Origin: Saposhnikovia divaricata | Lineage: Eukaryota > Streptophyta > Magnoliopsida > Apiales > Apiaceae | Direction of reading: 5' to 3' | Assembly: GCA_036435485.1 (NCBI GenBank) | Contig: CM071597.1 | Location: 172,342,147-172,406,146 of the forward strand | Length of the DNA stretch: 64,000 nucleotides | Part shown: positions 46,754 through 58,754 of the stretch, one piece after another | Position numbering within the stretch: position 1 is the first letter of the stretch | Layout: every line of letters starts with the position of its first letter | The notes under the pieces: generated by a model | The model's input: only the letters and a program-made list of their open reading frames with translations | What the model was told of the DNA's origin: nothing | The model's database searches: none | Translations under genes and position numbers: made by a program

Positions 46754-48774
46754 CGAAGGGATTCCAGTAACAGATTACTTGAGGAATGTTATTTATAAAC
46801 ATTATCTATATTTCCATAAGTATTAACTAATTAGAAATTATTCAAGGAATGTTATTTGAATACTCATTCGGGAGTATTTATTTAATGAATATTATTTTGA
46901 ATATTCATTTGAGGCTATTTGAATTAGATGAATATTATTTTGGAATATTCATTCGAAGTAATTTATTTAGTGAATATTATTTTTAATATTCATTCGAGCT
47001 TTATTTATTTAAATGAATAGTATTTCGAATATTCATTTGAGTTAATTGGTTATTTGAGAATATTCATTTGAGCTTATTTACTTGACAAATATTATCTTGG
47101 ATATTCATTCAAGATTTTATTATTTTCTTGGATATTATTTCAAATATTTATTCGAGGAATTATTTATTTAATGAATATTTTATATACACTTATTCGAGGG
47201 TTAATCATGAGCAGTATTTATATTAAGAATATTCTTGAACTATTTTCTGGTTTATTAAATATTCTTTGAATATTTATTTAATTCTTTCAACTAGTTCTAA
47301 AATGAGATATTTTATTCAAAAATTACCTTGATATTTAAATACCATGTAAATTATCTCTGAGTCGTATTATTATCATTTTATCAAGGAAGGTTCTCAAAAC
47401 TCCATTCTTCATTCGAGTCCATCTTCTAAAATATAAGAGAACCCTGCTTGAGAGCTGTTATTTTGTTGACTGCCCGGTCATATACTTGTTAAACTATTCT
47501 TTTCACTCGCAACTTGGTTGCTAACCATCAAATTAAGTTTGTTTGTTACTTCGTCATCATTCGAGGGGTAAGATTATTGGAACAAGTCAATATCCATTAA
47601 CAAGCATCAGCTTGGGAGATATTGGTGAATTTTCCTTTCCAACTAGATACGACTACTTTGTGGAGTCTTATCAAAAAGTATTATACTTGGGGAAAGGGAG
47701 ACGAGCTTTACGTTTCAGAGTCATGGATTTATTCGAACTATGTGTATTTGTGTAAGAGGCTGTAAGACAGTCCATCATTAAAAATCTGTGTAAGAGGTTG
47801 TGGGACAGTCCTTCAGTAAAACTGGTATAAGAGGCTGTGGGACAGTCCATCCTGGAAATAGGGTCCGAGTGGCGCCGGTCCCAACTATGCCCAACCGTTG
47901 GCTAGGGAGATCCGGCGTACGTTCTTCCTTCTACATGTAGAGAAAAAAAATCTTGAGATGCACAACCTACGACTGATCATCGTAAGGTGGTGTCATCTGG
48001 CGCGACAATACTCTAGCATTAGTTCATAATCCAAATCTATTTATTTTCTGCAACATTCTCAATGTTGGAAGGGTTGAAAAGTGTTCAAAACTGGAATTGC
48101 AATATTTTTTTCCTGCAAGTTCCTCTTTTATAATAAATGATAATATCTTGCTTATCTTTTGCTTAGCAGATATTTTCGCAGCATATATATTTTGAGTTAC
48201 CTTGTAACTTCATCGTTTACATTATACTGGCACTATCTCCGTAAATATATGGCATATGGTTACAAAGATATTATGAACTGTTGTATATTATCACTGTTCA
48301 GTATATTCTTTTTGGTGGGCTATTGCTCACCCTACTTTATTTATCTATATCACAACAACAGCTAGATCTGATGGCCCGCACAAAGCACAATCGGTGCGAG
48401 AAAGTGATCACCGTCAAAGGATTAACCGCTGAGATCATAGCTACCATTGCTGAAGAGGAAGCGATTGGTAGGCTAGTTGGTAGCATTTGGGTATCAAATG
48501 TATTTATTATGCGACATATACAAATGGATGGCAAAGAGTATGTAATGGTTAAATTGTAAATCTTTTGGGTTGTAAGAACTCAATCTTGCGATTAATAATA
48601 TTTGTTAGTTATTCTGATTTCATCTCTGGGACTATAACTGGTTGTGTGTGTGTGATGTGATATTATTGCGGGGTCATAGCATGTTGCTTATGTATTTTGA
48701 TGCAAGTCAAGTATTATTGATGGAACTGAGACCGTAACGACCCGATCCCTGAGCCCGGATCTGGGGATGTTACA
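46754..48774 (+). repeat. Tekay-type LTR, right portion, with two tandem arrays
   Basis: Resumes after the copia target duplication. From about 46786 to 47280 a loose ~45-50-bp unit around GAATATTATTTTGAATATTC repeats many times. At 47751, 47788 and about 47824 a ~37-bp unit around TAAGAGGCTGTGGGACAGTC repeats three times. The LTR ends TTACA at 48774. The ORFs at 48159-48365 and 48281-48559 have no recognisable domain. Confidence 0.85.
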
Positions 48775-48778
48775 GAAA

Positions 48779-48790
48779 TGGTATCAGAGC
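48779..48790 (+). other. Primer-binding site of the truncated Tekay element
   Basis: TGGTATCAGAGC, four bases after the LTR end. It shows that this is a 5' LTR and not a solo LTR. Confidence 0.9.
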
Positions 48791-48921
48791 TCGAGTTATA
48801 TATCCAGAGACGATGTGACATTATAATAATAAATTCATTAAGATAATAAGAACTCTTGCCAAGTTAACTTAAAACCCTTACGGGAACTTATAAATATCAT
48901 GATAGTAACTGGTTGTGTGTG

Positions 48922-49035
48922 GCGAACGGCCGACCGAGCTACACGGAGGCGTCAGCCGACCGCGAATGGCTGACCGAGCCTACGAGATGCTCCAGCCGAC
49001 CGTGAACGGCCGATAGAGGTCCCCCCGGCCTGTCA
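48922..49035. repeat. 40-bp GC-rich tandem repeat in Tat 3' UTR
   Basis: Units start GCGAACGGCCGACCGAGC (48922), GCGAATGGCTGACCGAGC (48962) and GTGAACGGCCGATAGAGG (49002), each with CAGCCGACC near the end. Strikingly GC-rich compared with its neighbours. Confidence 0.85.
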
Positions 49036-49140
49036 GTCGACTGAGGTTGATGGTCAGTCATGATCCTCGAGTTGATGTTGAACTTCAATCCTGACATGTT
49101 GAACGCAAAAATCAAGACGAAGCTGAAATTAAAGATTAGA

Positions 49141-49453
49141 GCCGTTTAGCATCGTTTAGCACCATTTAACGTCGTTTAACGATGTTTAAATATTGTTTAA
49201 GCAGTTGCCAAGAAAGATCAGTTATTTGCATAACAGCCATTGATTTCACTTAACCTCCAAATGTATGCATTAGCGTTGTTTAGCATCGTTTAGCGCCGTT
49301 TTATGCAGTTTAACGTCGTTTAACGCTATTTAAACGTCGTTTAAGGCTGGTTAGGGCCGTTTAGCACCGTTTAGTGTCGTTTTATGTTGTTTAACGCCGT
49401 TTAAACGTCATTTAAGGCTGATTAGCACCGTTTAACGTCGTTTAACATCGTCG
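49141..49453. repeat. 10-bp-period CGTTTARCRC tandem array in Tat 3' UTR
   Basis: Dozens of variants of CGTTTAGCAC and CGTTTAACGT at a 10-11-bp spacing, in two blocks (49141-49203 and 49270-49453). The second block shows a higher-order repeat of about 80 bp. Such arrays are typical of Tat 3' untranslated regions. Confidence 0.9.
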
Positions 49454-49587
49454 TAAATCCGTCGGTCGCTCCACGCTTTACATCAAGACGATACTCATGA
49501 AAACACTAGTGTATAAGGATAAACTCTACCCTGAGTCTTGAAAAAGGCAAACATAACTTCAAGGAAAACCTGATCAGTTTTCCTAGA

Positions 49588-49601
49588 AGTTGGGGGGCAA
49601 A
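49588..49601 (+). other. Tat polypurine tract
   Basis: AGTTGGGGGGCAAA directly before the 3' LTR start TGATATGGGC. Confidence 0.85.
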
Positions 49602-50099
49602 TGATATGGGCTAAAAGTAAGACCTAAAGACATATTTAATGTTGCATTAATTAGACCCAGCATGGTCCAAACGTGGGGCCAATTAGTGGGGCCCAAACCC
49701 CTAATTTCAATATTAAATTCGTAATTAATATTGGAGGAGATAAACAGCTCGGCAATAAGAGTCAAACAAGGAAACAATATCGCTAGGAGTAGCCTCCAAG
49801 GCACCCAATTCAACATGGAAACTGACTCCTACAAGGAATGAGTCTAGAACCTTCCTCAAGGAGGTGGCTGGCCCACCAAGTCTCCGAATCCTACCATAAT
49901 TCTAAGGCTCCCGCAGCCTATATAAGGGCCTGACCCCTCATTCTCAGAACTACGTTTTTGGCTTGATTCTCAATAACGAGATACGCAGTCACTCTGTGAG
50001 GACCGATTAGTCTCGAACACGGAAACAACCATTAAAGCACGAAGCTCACGAACCCTAGCATTAAATAAAATTCGATAACCTAGATTTTATTCCACAACA
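49602..50099 (+). repeat. Tat 3' LTR (498 bp)
   Basis: TGATATGGGC to CCACAACA. It matches the 5' LTR apart from scattered substitutions, the missing first ~30 bp there, and an extra ~30-bp stretch here near 49803-49845. The target duplication cannot be tested because the 5' LTR has lost its outer end. Confidence 0.93.
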
Positions 50100-51501
50100 G
50101 CTACTATTATATTAAAGCCGAAATATTGAAAGTTTTGGTTATCCTATTTATTAAAATAAAAGTTTTGGTTTTCAGTTTGGTTATCCTATTTATTAAAATA
50201 AAAGTTTTGGTTTTCGGTTTGGTTATCCTACATATTAAAATAAATAATAACATAATATAATTAATGGTAAGTAACCAATTGCCCTTTTCACATTTACTTT
50301 TAGTTGAATATATTGCCTTTTATAAACACATAAAAAATCAATCGTATCATATCTTTCAATCATTAATATTTTCTTTCTAATTAAAACATGTTACCATTTT
50401 GATTTAAAACTAATCTTATAATCATTAATATATACCCGAAAATATCACATCATAATTTTTAATTATTAAAAATCCATATACGTTGTTTATAATAGGGAAA
50501 CGTTGTTTAAATTAAAATTAAAAAAATATTAAAAATAATAATTATATAAAAACATAATTGTAAGATTAAATAAAATTTATTACATAATAAAAGAAACCCG
50601 TACATCGCACAAGCATTGAAAGTTTGTCGGTTCGATTTTCAGCACTGTCATCCTAATTATTGAAATGAATAGTAAAATAATATAATTACTGATAATTAAC
50701 CGATTGCCTTTTATTAATTAAAAGAGAGGTTTACTTTTAATTGATTAATGATATAACCTTTTATAAACACCTAAAATATCGTATCTTCCAATCAATAATA
50801 TTTCTTTCTAAATAAAACACGTTAACTTTTAATTTAAAATATAATCTTACCATAATTAATATATATCCAGAAATATAACACTATATCGTCTAATCATTAA
50901 CAAAATATAATAGAAATCTGTATACAAAGAATAATGACAGTTAGATTTTTAGTAAAAATTCAGCACCGTTAGCTCTTATGATTAGATATATTATATGAAA
51001 ACATTAATTTACTAAAATTTCAATGTTCGAATTCTGTTAACGACATATTTTTTATAAAATTTTATAATATAAGTTTTAAACCACATAATTTTGCAAATTT
51101 CAAGGCTCGAATTCTGTCAACGACATATTTTTTTTAAAATTTTATAATATAAGTTTTAAACCACATAATTTTGCAATCATTAATGTATATCCAAAAATAT
51201 TACACCATTTTACTGTTCGATTTTTAGTAATTAATAAGAACCATTAGATGTAATTATAATGTATATTTTATGATTAAAGTACTCTACTAGAAATTCAAGT
51301 TTCGAATCCCGTCAATGATGTATTTAACTTAAAATTCTATAATATAAATTTTAAATCATGCATATCATTATCTAAATTTATATTAAATTATATTAAAATA
51401 ATATTTACAAAATAATGATTATATAAAAACATAATTATAGCATAAAATAAAATTTATAACATATTAAAAGAAACTCGTGCATCGCACGGGTTATAAGCTA
51501 G
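50100..51501 (+). mobile_element. Helitron-like unit A
   Basis: Starts TACTATTATATTAAAGCCG and ends with a hairpin CTCGTGC-ATC-GCACGGG (51474-51490), TTATAAG and CTAG (51498-51501), followed by T. A 3' hairpin about 8-12 nt before CTRR and insertion before T are the Helitron hallmarks. No TC was found at the 5' end, so the 5' boundary is uncertain. A relic hairpin near 50597-50613 shows that the unit is itself composite. No coding sequence. Simple duplications occur inside (for example GACATATTTTTT... near 51040 and 51120). Confidence 0.6.
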
Positions 51502-54500
51502 TACTATTATATTAAAGCCGAAACATTGAAAGTTTTGGTTTTCGGTTTGGTTATACTATTTATTAAAATAAATAATAATATAATATAATTAATGGTAATT
51601 AGCTGATTGTCATTTCCACCAAATCTTTTAGTCATTAATATTTCTATCTAATTAAAACATGTTACCTTCTATCTAATTAAAACACGTTACCTTTTACTTT
51701 AAAACTAATCTTACAATCAATAATAACATAATATAAATAATAATAATTAGCTGATTGTTTTTTTCACTACTTTCAGTTTAAAATATTATCTTATAATTAA
51801 TGACAATTACCTGATTGCCTTTTTCACGTTTACTTTTAGTTTACAATATTACTCTTTATAAACAACTAAAAACATGAATCATACCATATCTTTTAATCAT
51901 TAATATTTCTATCTAATTAAAACACGTAACCTTTTACTTTAAAACTAATCTTGCAATCAATAATAACATAATATAATTAATGATAATTAGTTGATTGTCT
52001 TTTTCATGTTTACTTTTAGTTTAAATATTACCCTCTATAAATAACTAAAAAAATAAATCATACCATATCCTTTAATCAATTATATTTCTATCTAATTAAA
52101 ACATGTTACCTTCTATCTAATTGAAACACGTTACCTTTTACTTTAAAACTAATCTTGCAATCATTAATATATATATCCAAAAATATTGTACCATATCTTT
52201 CAACCATTAATAAACACCTAAAAACATGAACCATACCAGATCTTTCAATCATTAATATTTATTTTCTAATTAAAACACGTTATCTTTTGATTTAAAACTA
52301 ATCTTGCAATCATTAATATGTATCCAAAAATATCACACCATATCTTTCAATTATTAATAAAATATATTAAAAAGATCAGTATACATTTTTCAATAAAATT
52401 TATAACATATTAAAAGAAACCCGTGCATCGCACAAGTACTTTGTAGTTTGGTTTTGGTTATCCCTTTCATTTATAACTGTTAGATCGTGTAATAACCCTA
52501 ATTTTGCGAATATTTGAAACTTGGATGAATAGTAATTTTATGGGTGGACGAAAAATTTTTGCAATCCCGCTATGTACGAATTATTAAATGGAGATTCGAA
52601 TTGATATTACGTCTTTACGATGCAAATGAGTGTATGTAAAAGTCGTTAGTTTTCGACAAAAGTAATTATTTCAAATAATCGTATTTTACGAGATATTAAA
52701 GGATATGAAAGCTACGTCATGACCGGGAGATTTATAATTTAAAAATTCCATGGATATATGTTAAGTTGAGGTACTTGGGATATTAAGGATTACACGAGGA
52801 AATTTCTACAATGAAACGCTTTCGAAAATTTATCGAAACCGTGCATGAAGGATTAAGTAATGGGCATGGAATGATAAGTATCTATAACAAGGCTATTATG
52901 CATGCATGCAAAACCATGTAACTAAAGTACTTAGAAGCTAACCAAGAGCAAACCAAACCAAGCCAACCAATTAGAAACCAAGTTCAATAAAATGAGGAAT
53001 AAAGTGGCTTTATTGGTTGATTTTTGTGGCAAGCATGTGCTACCTTTTGACCTTAGCAATGCATCAAATATAGATATGTGATACATGTATTATCACATTA
53101 TTACAACACAAAAACACAATCCAAAAAGCTCTCTCCCTCTTAAAGCTCCATTCTGCCCAGCAAGAACAAGGTGGAAAGAAAAATTCAAAACTCAAGTTCT
53201 ACTCATTCAAAAATCACCAAATTTTAACCATAGCTTCTGCACTTCATGGGTAAGCTTCGTTCAAAATTTTGTGGCCATCCAAGTAGTATAGCCTAGTCAA
53301 ATCCATGCTCAAAGTTGGGGGTGAATAGTAATTCCTAAATTTACTAACTTGTTTTCTTGATTTCTTTTGCAATTTTGAGGATGATAAACATAGATCAAGG
53401 CTCCTTTAAGGCTTACAAGCTCTTGTTAGTGTGTTTAAGGATTCAAGGAAGGTATAACAGTCATCCACCCTTTGATTTATTTTGAGTTATAAGCTTGAGT
53501 TGAAGTTATGTTTAAGAATGTGTTGATTCATGGAGTTTGGTATGTAAAAGGTTGAATCTTGATGATTGATTGTTATGGGTTGATGTTGGTGATGAGTTCT
53601 TGAAGTTTATGAACTGGTTATGATGTTAATAATGTTGGGTTGATGACTTGGTTGTTGTTTAATGGATTTAACGTAGTTAAATTCGGAAATCGTTACGATT
53701 ATAGCATCGTAATGCCCGTTTGGTTTAAGGACTGTTTTAAACAAAGATTCACAAACTGTAAAAGTGGTATTTTTGAACACCCCTTCCCAGAAACTTGTAG
53801 AGCTTATTTTTTAGTTTGTATCCATATAAAGATCGTGTCAAGGTGAATTACGGTTTAAGAGATATGTTTATTTTAGTGAAGTCGATTCGAGGAACCAAAC
53901 TGCTGCAAAGTACTAACTTGTAAAATATATTCAGACCCCTTAACAATATTTAAAACTCATGAAATTTGGATGGTATGAAGTTTGTCCAGTGGAGAGGACG
54001 ATCCAAAAAAATCATGCAAAAAGGTTAATTTTTCAATTTTATAAAAATGTCGGAACCAAAGTTGCGCGATGAAACTATTCGCTGTAAAGCTTCTGCATAG
54101 TTCAGTAAAATCCGAATTATTTATCTTCTGTCGAGAACCTAATTCTTGATAAATTACAAAGTAGACATTCTCTAGATCGTACACGCGAAAACGGTGCGTC
54201 ATTTGAGTTAACGGTTAAGGAGTTAGGAACGTTTTGGTGAAACTAGCGCAAATAGTACAACTCCGTAGTTGACCATGTTTCTAAAATGTGTTTTGCCTAA
54301 CTACACTTGTGTATTCCAAAGCAAAGCAATTTTGATAAATATCATAAACACTCAAGAAGTTCCTTGAGGTGGTTCGTATTAAATTATGGATTTTTCAATT
54401 TATTAAAAACGTTGGAGCGCTATTCGCGTAATTGTAACTTCCCGAAAAGTCAACTCTAAGGGCATTGTTTGGACGAGCCATTTTGGCCAAGATAGAGGAT

Positions 54501-57191
54501 AATTACAAGTCGGATAAAACATGAAAGTTGTTGAGGAACATCATGACTACGTATTGGAGTAAATAATTGGATTAAAGGTCATTGACAAGATAAGTGTTAA
54601 TATAAAGTAACTGAGGACTTGTAAAGACAAAAGATGTAGCAATCACGTAATTGGTTAATGGAGTTGAGTGTACTTATCATTGGTTTTGGTAGTTGTTTCG
54701 GTTAAGAAGGCTAACCAAGATTATTATGTCTCTTTCTAGAACTATCCGGAATGAGTGGAACATGAGAGATGTACTTTGGATTCCAGACAAGTTTTTCAAC
54801 CCTAATCTTTTGTTTTCAAAATATTATATTTTGATCCTGCCTATGCAAGTTTTCGAAACTTGCGCTTCAAGTACTTCTAAACTACTGTTGTTGTGATATA
54901 ACTACTATGAACTGCTTAAAAGTATTTTTTGAATCAGCATGAGATGTATGGTTTATTTACGAAGATATATAAACCTGTTAAGTAAGTACGTATGCATAAT
55001 ACATATACATGTATACGATGATGTGTTAAGATTCTCAAGTAGGGTACAATAATACCTTTTTCTTAAGTAAGGGAGTCGGAGATACTTTGTCCGGATAAGG
55101 ACATAAAAACCCGGAAGTCACCGGAGATGATATATGACGTACAAATCGATTTAAAAATATTTCAATAAATATAAATTGGATATTTTCGAATTCAAAATCC
55201 CTTTGATATTATTAATAAATATTATGTAAATATTTATTAATTATCCCAAGCTGATTATTTATTTAATAAATATTATTTGAATATTTATTAAATATTCCAG
55301 GATGATTTAAAAATCATATCAATTATTTATATGTTATTTAAGACTTTAAAAATTATTTTGAAATATTTCTGATCGTCGAAAAATTATTTAAAAATAGTAC
55401 GGGTTCCCATTTCTTCACTGACTATATCTTCACTCATCAAAAAGTATCGCTATCTCGCTCAAGCTTATCAAAACTCGGGAACCCAAGGTTTTGGGAGCCA
55501 GTAGTAATATTTTCTTTCTTCGCTATCTATAATACAAATAAGAAATATACCCTACCTAGTAAAGAGGGGCTCAGGTTCGACTAAGTACTCAAAAACTCTG
55601 ATCAACTCCCAGGTTATGTTTAGTAATGAGCTTCCGAAGTAAATGAAATCTGTTGACTAAGGTCAACCCACATGTCAAAGTTACTTCCTCAATTATTCAT
55701 GGAAGTAAAGCTAATTAAATGTTATCATTAATATAAACAAGCTCTATGCTTGATATAGAACTGTTACCAAACCTATCAACAAGCTTTGTGCTTGGGGAAC
55801 TGGATTAAATTCTATTCCGATGATGGATAGGATTCTTTAGGGGATTGGAGGAAGGGGCTACGCTCTAGGGCGTAGTCCAAATATTAAGGCCCATATGCGG
55901 TCAGGGTGCAACCCGATAAGGGAACGTTGTCCTTCTACCAGTAGAAAAGCAAACGCACGATACCTTGGCTAATCACCAGATATCGTGGAAGAGGCTCCAG
56001 CATAATCCCATTCTTCCAATTGGAATTGTACTGCAATGTTGTAAAGAAAGCCTAGGTGCTGAGTTATCGATAATATTGACGGTGGTTGAATAATGTATTC
56101 CCTGAACGGAAATTGAACTGTATGGTGTCTTGACGGAAATGATATACGTATATGTATATATTTTCAAATTTGAGGAATACTTGGAACCTTATCAATGGTT
56201 CGATTTGCGTATGTTGAAAAGCAACTACTGTAGCAGTATCTTGAACTGTGTATTTTGAAAAGCTTTCTAAAGGATTGACAAAACTATAGTGTATACTATT
56301 TTGCTACGATATGAAGATCATTATTATGAACTTAATTTGTTCATATGATATCATTTTCTTAAAACTTCATACTGAGTACGAGTATTTATTCAAAACTCAG
56401 ATATGTATATTGTCGAGTTATATTTTGATAACATGAGATATATGCTCATAGATTTGAAAATGATTTTCGAGACAAATCATATTATTTCTCAAAACAGATA
56501 AATATTATTTCAGAAAGAGAAGAATTGGGTCGGTTAGCTCTGTACCAGCAGAAGAGAAAAAGAGGAATTACCCCTGGGATGATTCAGTTCCGGATAAATA
56601 CTGTAAGTAAGTTTGATGGATTTTTAGCTGTATTAGTAAGACTTGCCTTCAGGTGCGGTTTGTATAAGTGAACTTGTGTATGATTTTGGATTGTACAGTT
56701 GAATTGCAACATTTAGTGTTGTATTTGGTTATCGTTTCTGAGGCTCTAACTTGTGTGTGTGTGTGTGTGAAAGATTGAGGTCTAGATTGGTGTAGTGTTG
56801 AGTTGTAAGATTAATACAGGTACGAGAAGATTGGATGGTGACGTGACGACCCAGATTCCTGACCTCAGATTTAGGGGCGTTACAGATCGATAACTCAAAT
56901 AAATGATGATTGTTGAATACAATACTAAAAAAGTTGTTATAAAAGTTATTATATACAGAGGTTTAAGGTTCAAATCCCGTTAACAACATTTTAATTTAAA
57001 ATTAATACTAAAAGATGTTACAGAGAAAGGTTGAAGGTTCGATTTCCGCCAACAATATATTAGTTTAGATTTAATACTAAAAATTGTAATTTATAAAAAT
57101 TGAAATATTTATAATATTATGTAACTACATTATAATAAGTAAATTAAAAAAAGTTAAAAATAACCCATGCTTTGCACGGGGTATAAGCTAG
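51502..57191 (+). mobile_element. Helitron-like unit B, interrupted by a solo LTR
   Basis: Starts TACTATTATATTAAAGCCG directly after unit A and has a relic 3' end near 52420-52436. It is split at 52488 by the solo LTR, resumes at 56885 and ends CCATGC-TTT-GCACGG, GTATAAG, CTAG at 57188-57191. No gene. Several near-copies of a ~100-bp block (CTAATTAAAACACGTTACC) occur between 51640 and 52290. Confidence 0.55.
52488..56884 (+). mobile_element. Solo LTR of a Tekay-type Ty3/gypsy element
   Basis: TGTAATAACCC at the start and GGGGCGTTACA at the end, 4397 bp, flanked by an exact 5-bp target duplication GATCG (52483-52487 and 56885-56889), with no primer site or internal sequence. This is the product of LTR-LTR recombination. 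It is related to the LTR at 31156-48774, with a common block near 53155-53310. Small ORFs inside (53640, 53957, 54693, 55973) have no recognisable content. Confidence 0.93.
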
Positions 57192-57918
57192 TACTATTAT
57201 ATTAAAGCCGAAATATTGAAAGTTTTGGTTTTCAGTTTGGTTATCCTATTTATTAAAATAAAAGTTTTTGTTTTCGATTTGGTTATCCTATTTATTAAAA
57301 TAAATAATAAAATAATATAATTAATGGTAATTAACCAATTGCCTTTTTCACATTTACTTTTAGTTGAATATATTGCCTTTTTATAAACACCTAAAATATC
57401 AATCGTATCATATCTTTCAATCATTAATATTTTCTTTCTAATTAAAACATGTTACCATTTTGATTTAAAACTATTCTTATAATCATTATTATATACCGAA
57501 AATATCGCACCATATAAAATTTAAAGGTTCGAATTCTGTCAACGACATATTTTTTTTTAAAATTTTATAATATAAGTTTTAAACAACATAATTTTGCAAT
57601 CATTAATGTATACCCAAAAATATTACAGCATTTTGATGTTAGATTTTTAGTAATTAATAAGAACATGTAATTATAAGGTATATTTTATGATTAAATTACT
57701 TTACTAAAAATTCAAGTTTCGAATACCGTCAACGACATATTTAACTTAAAATTCTATAATATAAATTTTAAATCATGCATATCATTAACTAAATTTATAT
57801 TAAATTATATTAAAATAATTTTTACAAAATAATGATTATATAAAAACATAATTATAGCATAAAATAAAATTTATAACATATTAGAAAAAATCTGTGCATC
57901 GCAAGGGTTATAAGCTAG
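57192..57918 (+). mobile_element. Helitron-like unit C
   Basis: Same start as units A and B (TACTATTATATTAAAGCCG) and a degraded 3' end: CTGTGC-ATC-GCAAGGG, TTATAAG, CTAG at 57915-57918. 727 bp, noncoding. Confidence 0.6.
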
Positions 57919-57970
57919 TACATGATGAATATTAGACTACTACGTGAATGAGAATATCGTAAAGAGAGAG

Positions 57971-58137
57971 GATCATCTGTCCCCTTCTTTATGCCCCCTT
58001 CTGTGTTTCTGTACAAAAAGGGTACCTCTAGCGGGGCCCATTTTAAGAAATATAGAAATAAAAATATATTTTTTTTAAATGGGCCCCGCCAGGGACACTT
58101 TTTAATACAGGGGATATGGAGAAGGAGACAGAGGATC
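57971..58137. mobile_element. Short foldback (MITE-like) element
   Basis: A 167-bp inverted repeat. Left GATCATCTGTCCCCTTCT pairs with right AGAAGGAGACAGAGGATC, and the inner arms GCGGGGCCCATTT and AAATGGGCCCCGC pair closely. The loop is A/T only. No clear target duplication. Confidence 0.7.
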
Positions 58138-58419
58138 CGGGCTCTATCGTAAAAGCCTCATGCTCACGAGTCATGGCACCAAACACGAGATTAGATTACA
58201 TCAAATATTGTTAGTGTTTAAAATCTTAACTATCAGCATTTATTACATACAAGGGTTCAAGAGTAATTTAATCTAACTGTATAAAGCAATTTTTTACTAC
58301 ATTTAGCATCACCCAAAAAAAAAATGCAAATAGTCGATTAGAGAAAGAGAGAGATCACTATAATCGGGATGTTAAACGATGGTCAGAAAAAAATGAGGTG
58401 GATGGAATAGATGGGGAGG

Positions 58420-58422
<3 letters not shown>

Positions 58423-58466
<44 letters not shown>
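58423..58466. repeat. (AT)n microsatellite
   Basis: 22 dinucleotide units at the left edge of the foldback element. Confidence 0.97.
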
Positions 58467-58469
<3 letters not shown>

Positions 58470-58754
58470 TTTACTCAAATACAAACCAATCCTTAAATAC
58501 AAACTACAAACTAACACTAGATTAATTATATTTCATTTATTCTAAGGTTCCCGCCAAGGGTACCTTCACAAAAAATGCTTAAAATAATTGGCTCTATCCA
58601 CCAAAAAAAAAAACTTGCCGTGGAAATACGAAACATTTAAGACAGTAAATGGATGAGTTAGGTAGTCATGAGGGCCGCAGGCCCTCGACACACCCGTCAA
58701 TCGTCTATTGCCTTTACCATTGATTGTCATTCCTTACAACTTTAGAATGATAAA

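Larger units (their letters stand above)
31156..48910 (+). mobile_element. Truncated Tekay-type Ty3/gypsy element: 5' LTR, primer site, short leader
   Basis: The LTR starts TGTAAGAACCC at 31156 and ends GGGGATGTTACA at 48774, interrupted by the copia element at 33837-46748 (about 4.7 kb without it). Directly after come TGGTATCAGAGC (primer site) and about 120 bp of leader; then Tat repeats take over near 48910-48922. So gag, pol and the 3' LTR are gone. The LTR is related to the solo LTR at 52488-56884: both contain CACCAAATTTTAACC with similar surroundings (near 32180 and 53215). Confidence 0.85.
25646..50099 (+). mobile_element. Tat-lineage Ty3/gypsy retrotransposon with nested insertions (24.5 kb)
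   Basis: The 5' LTR (truncated at its left end) and 3' LTR (49602-50099) match along their length. The primer site is TGGCGCCGTCTGTGGGAA, and gag-pol (26114-30509) reads rightward with a second, archaeal-type RNase H after the first, a mark of the Tat lineage. Integrase is not found: after 30509 the sequence is noncoding, and a Tekay element has inserted at 31156. Tandem repeats fill the 3' untranslated region (48922-49453), and a G-rich polypurine tract precedes the 3' LTR. Without the inner insertions the element is about 6.8 kb. Multiple stops and frameshifts show it is dead. Confidence 0.9.
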
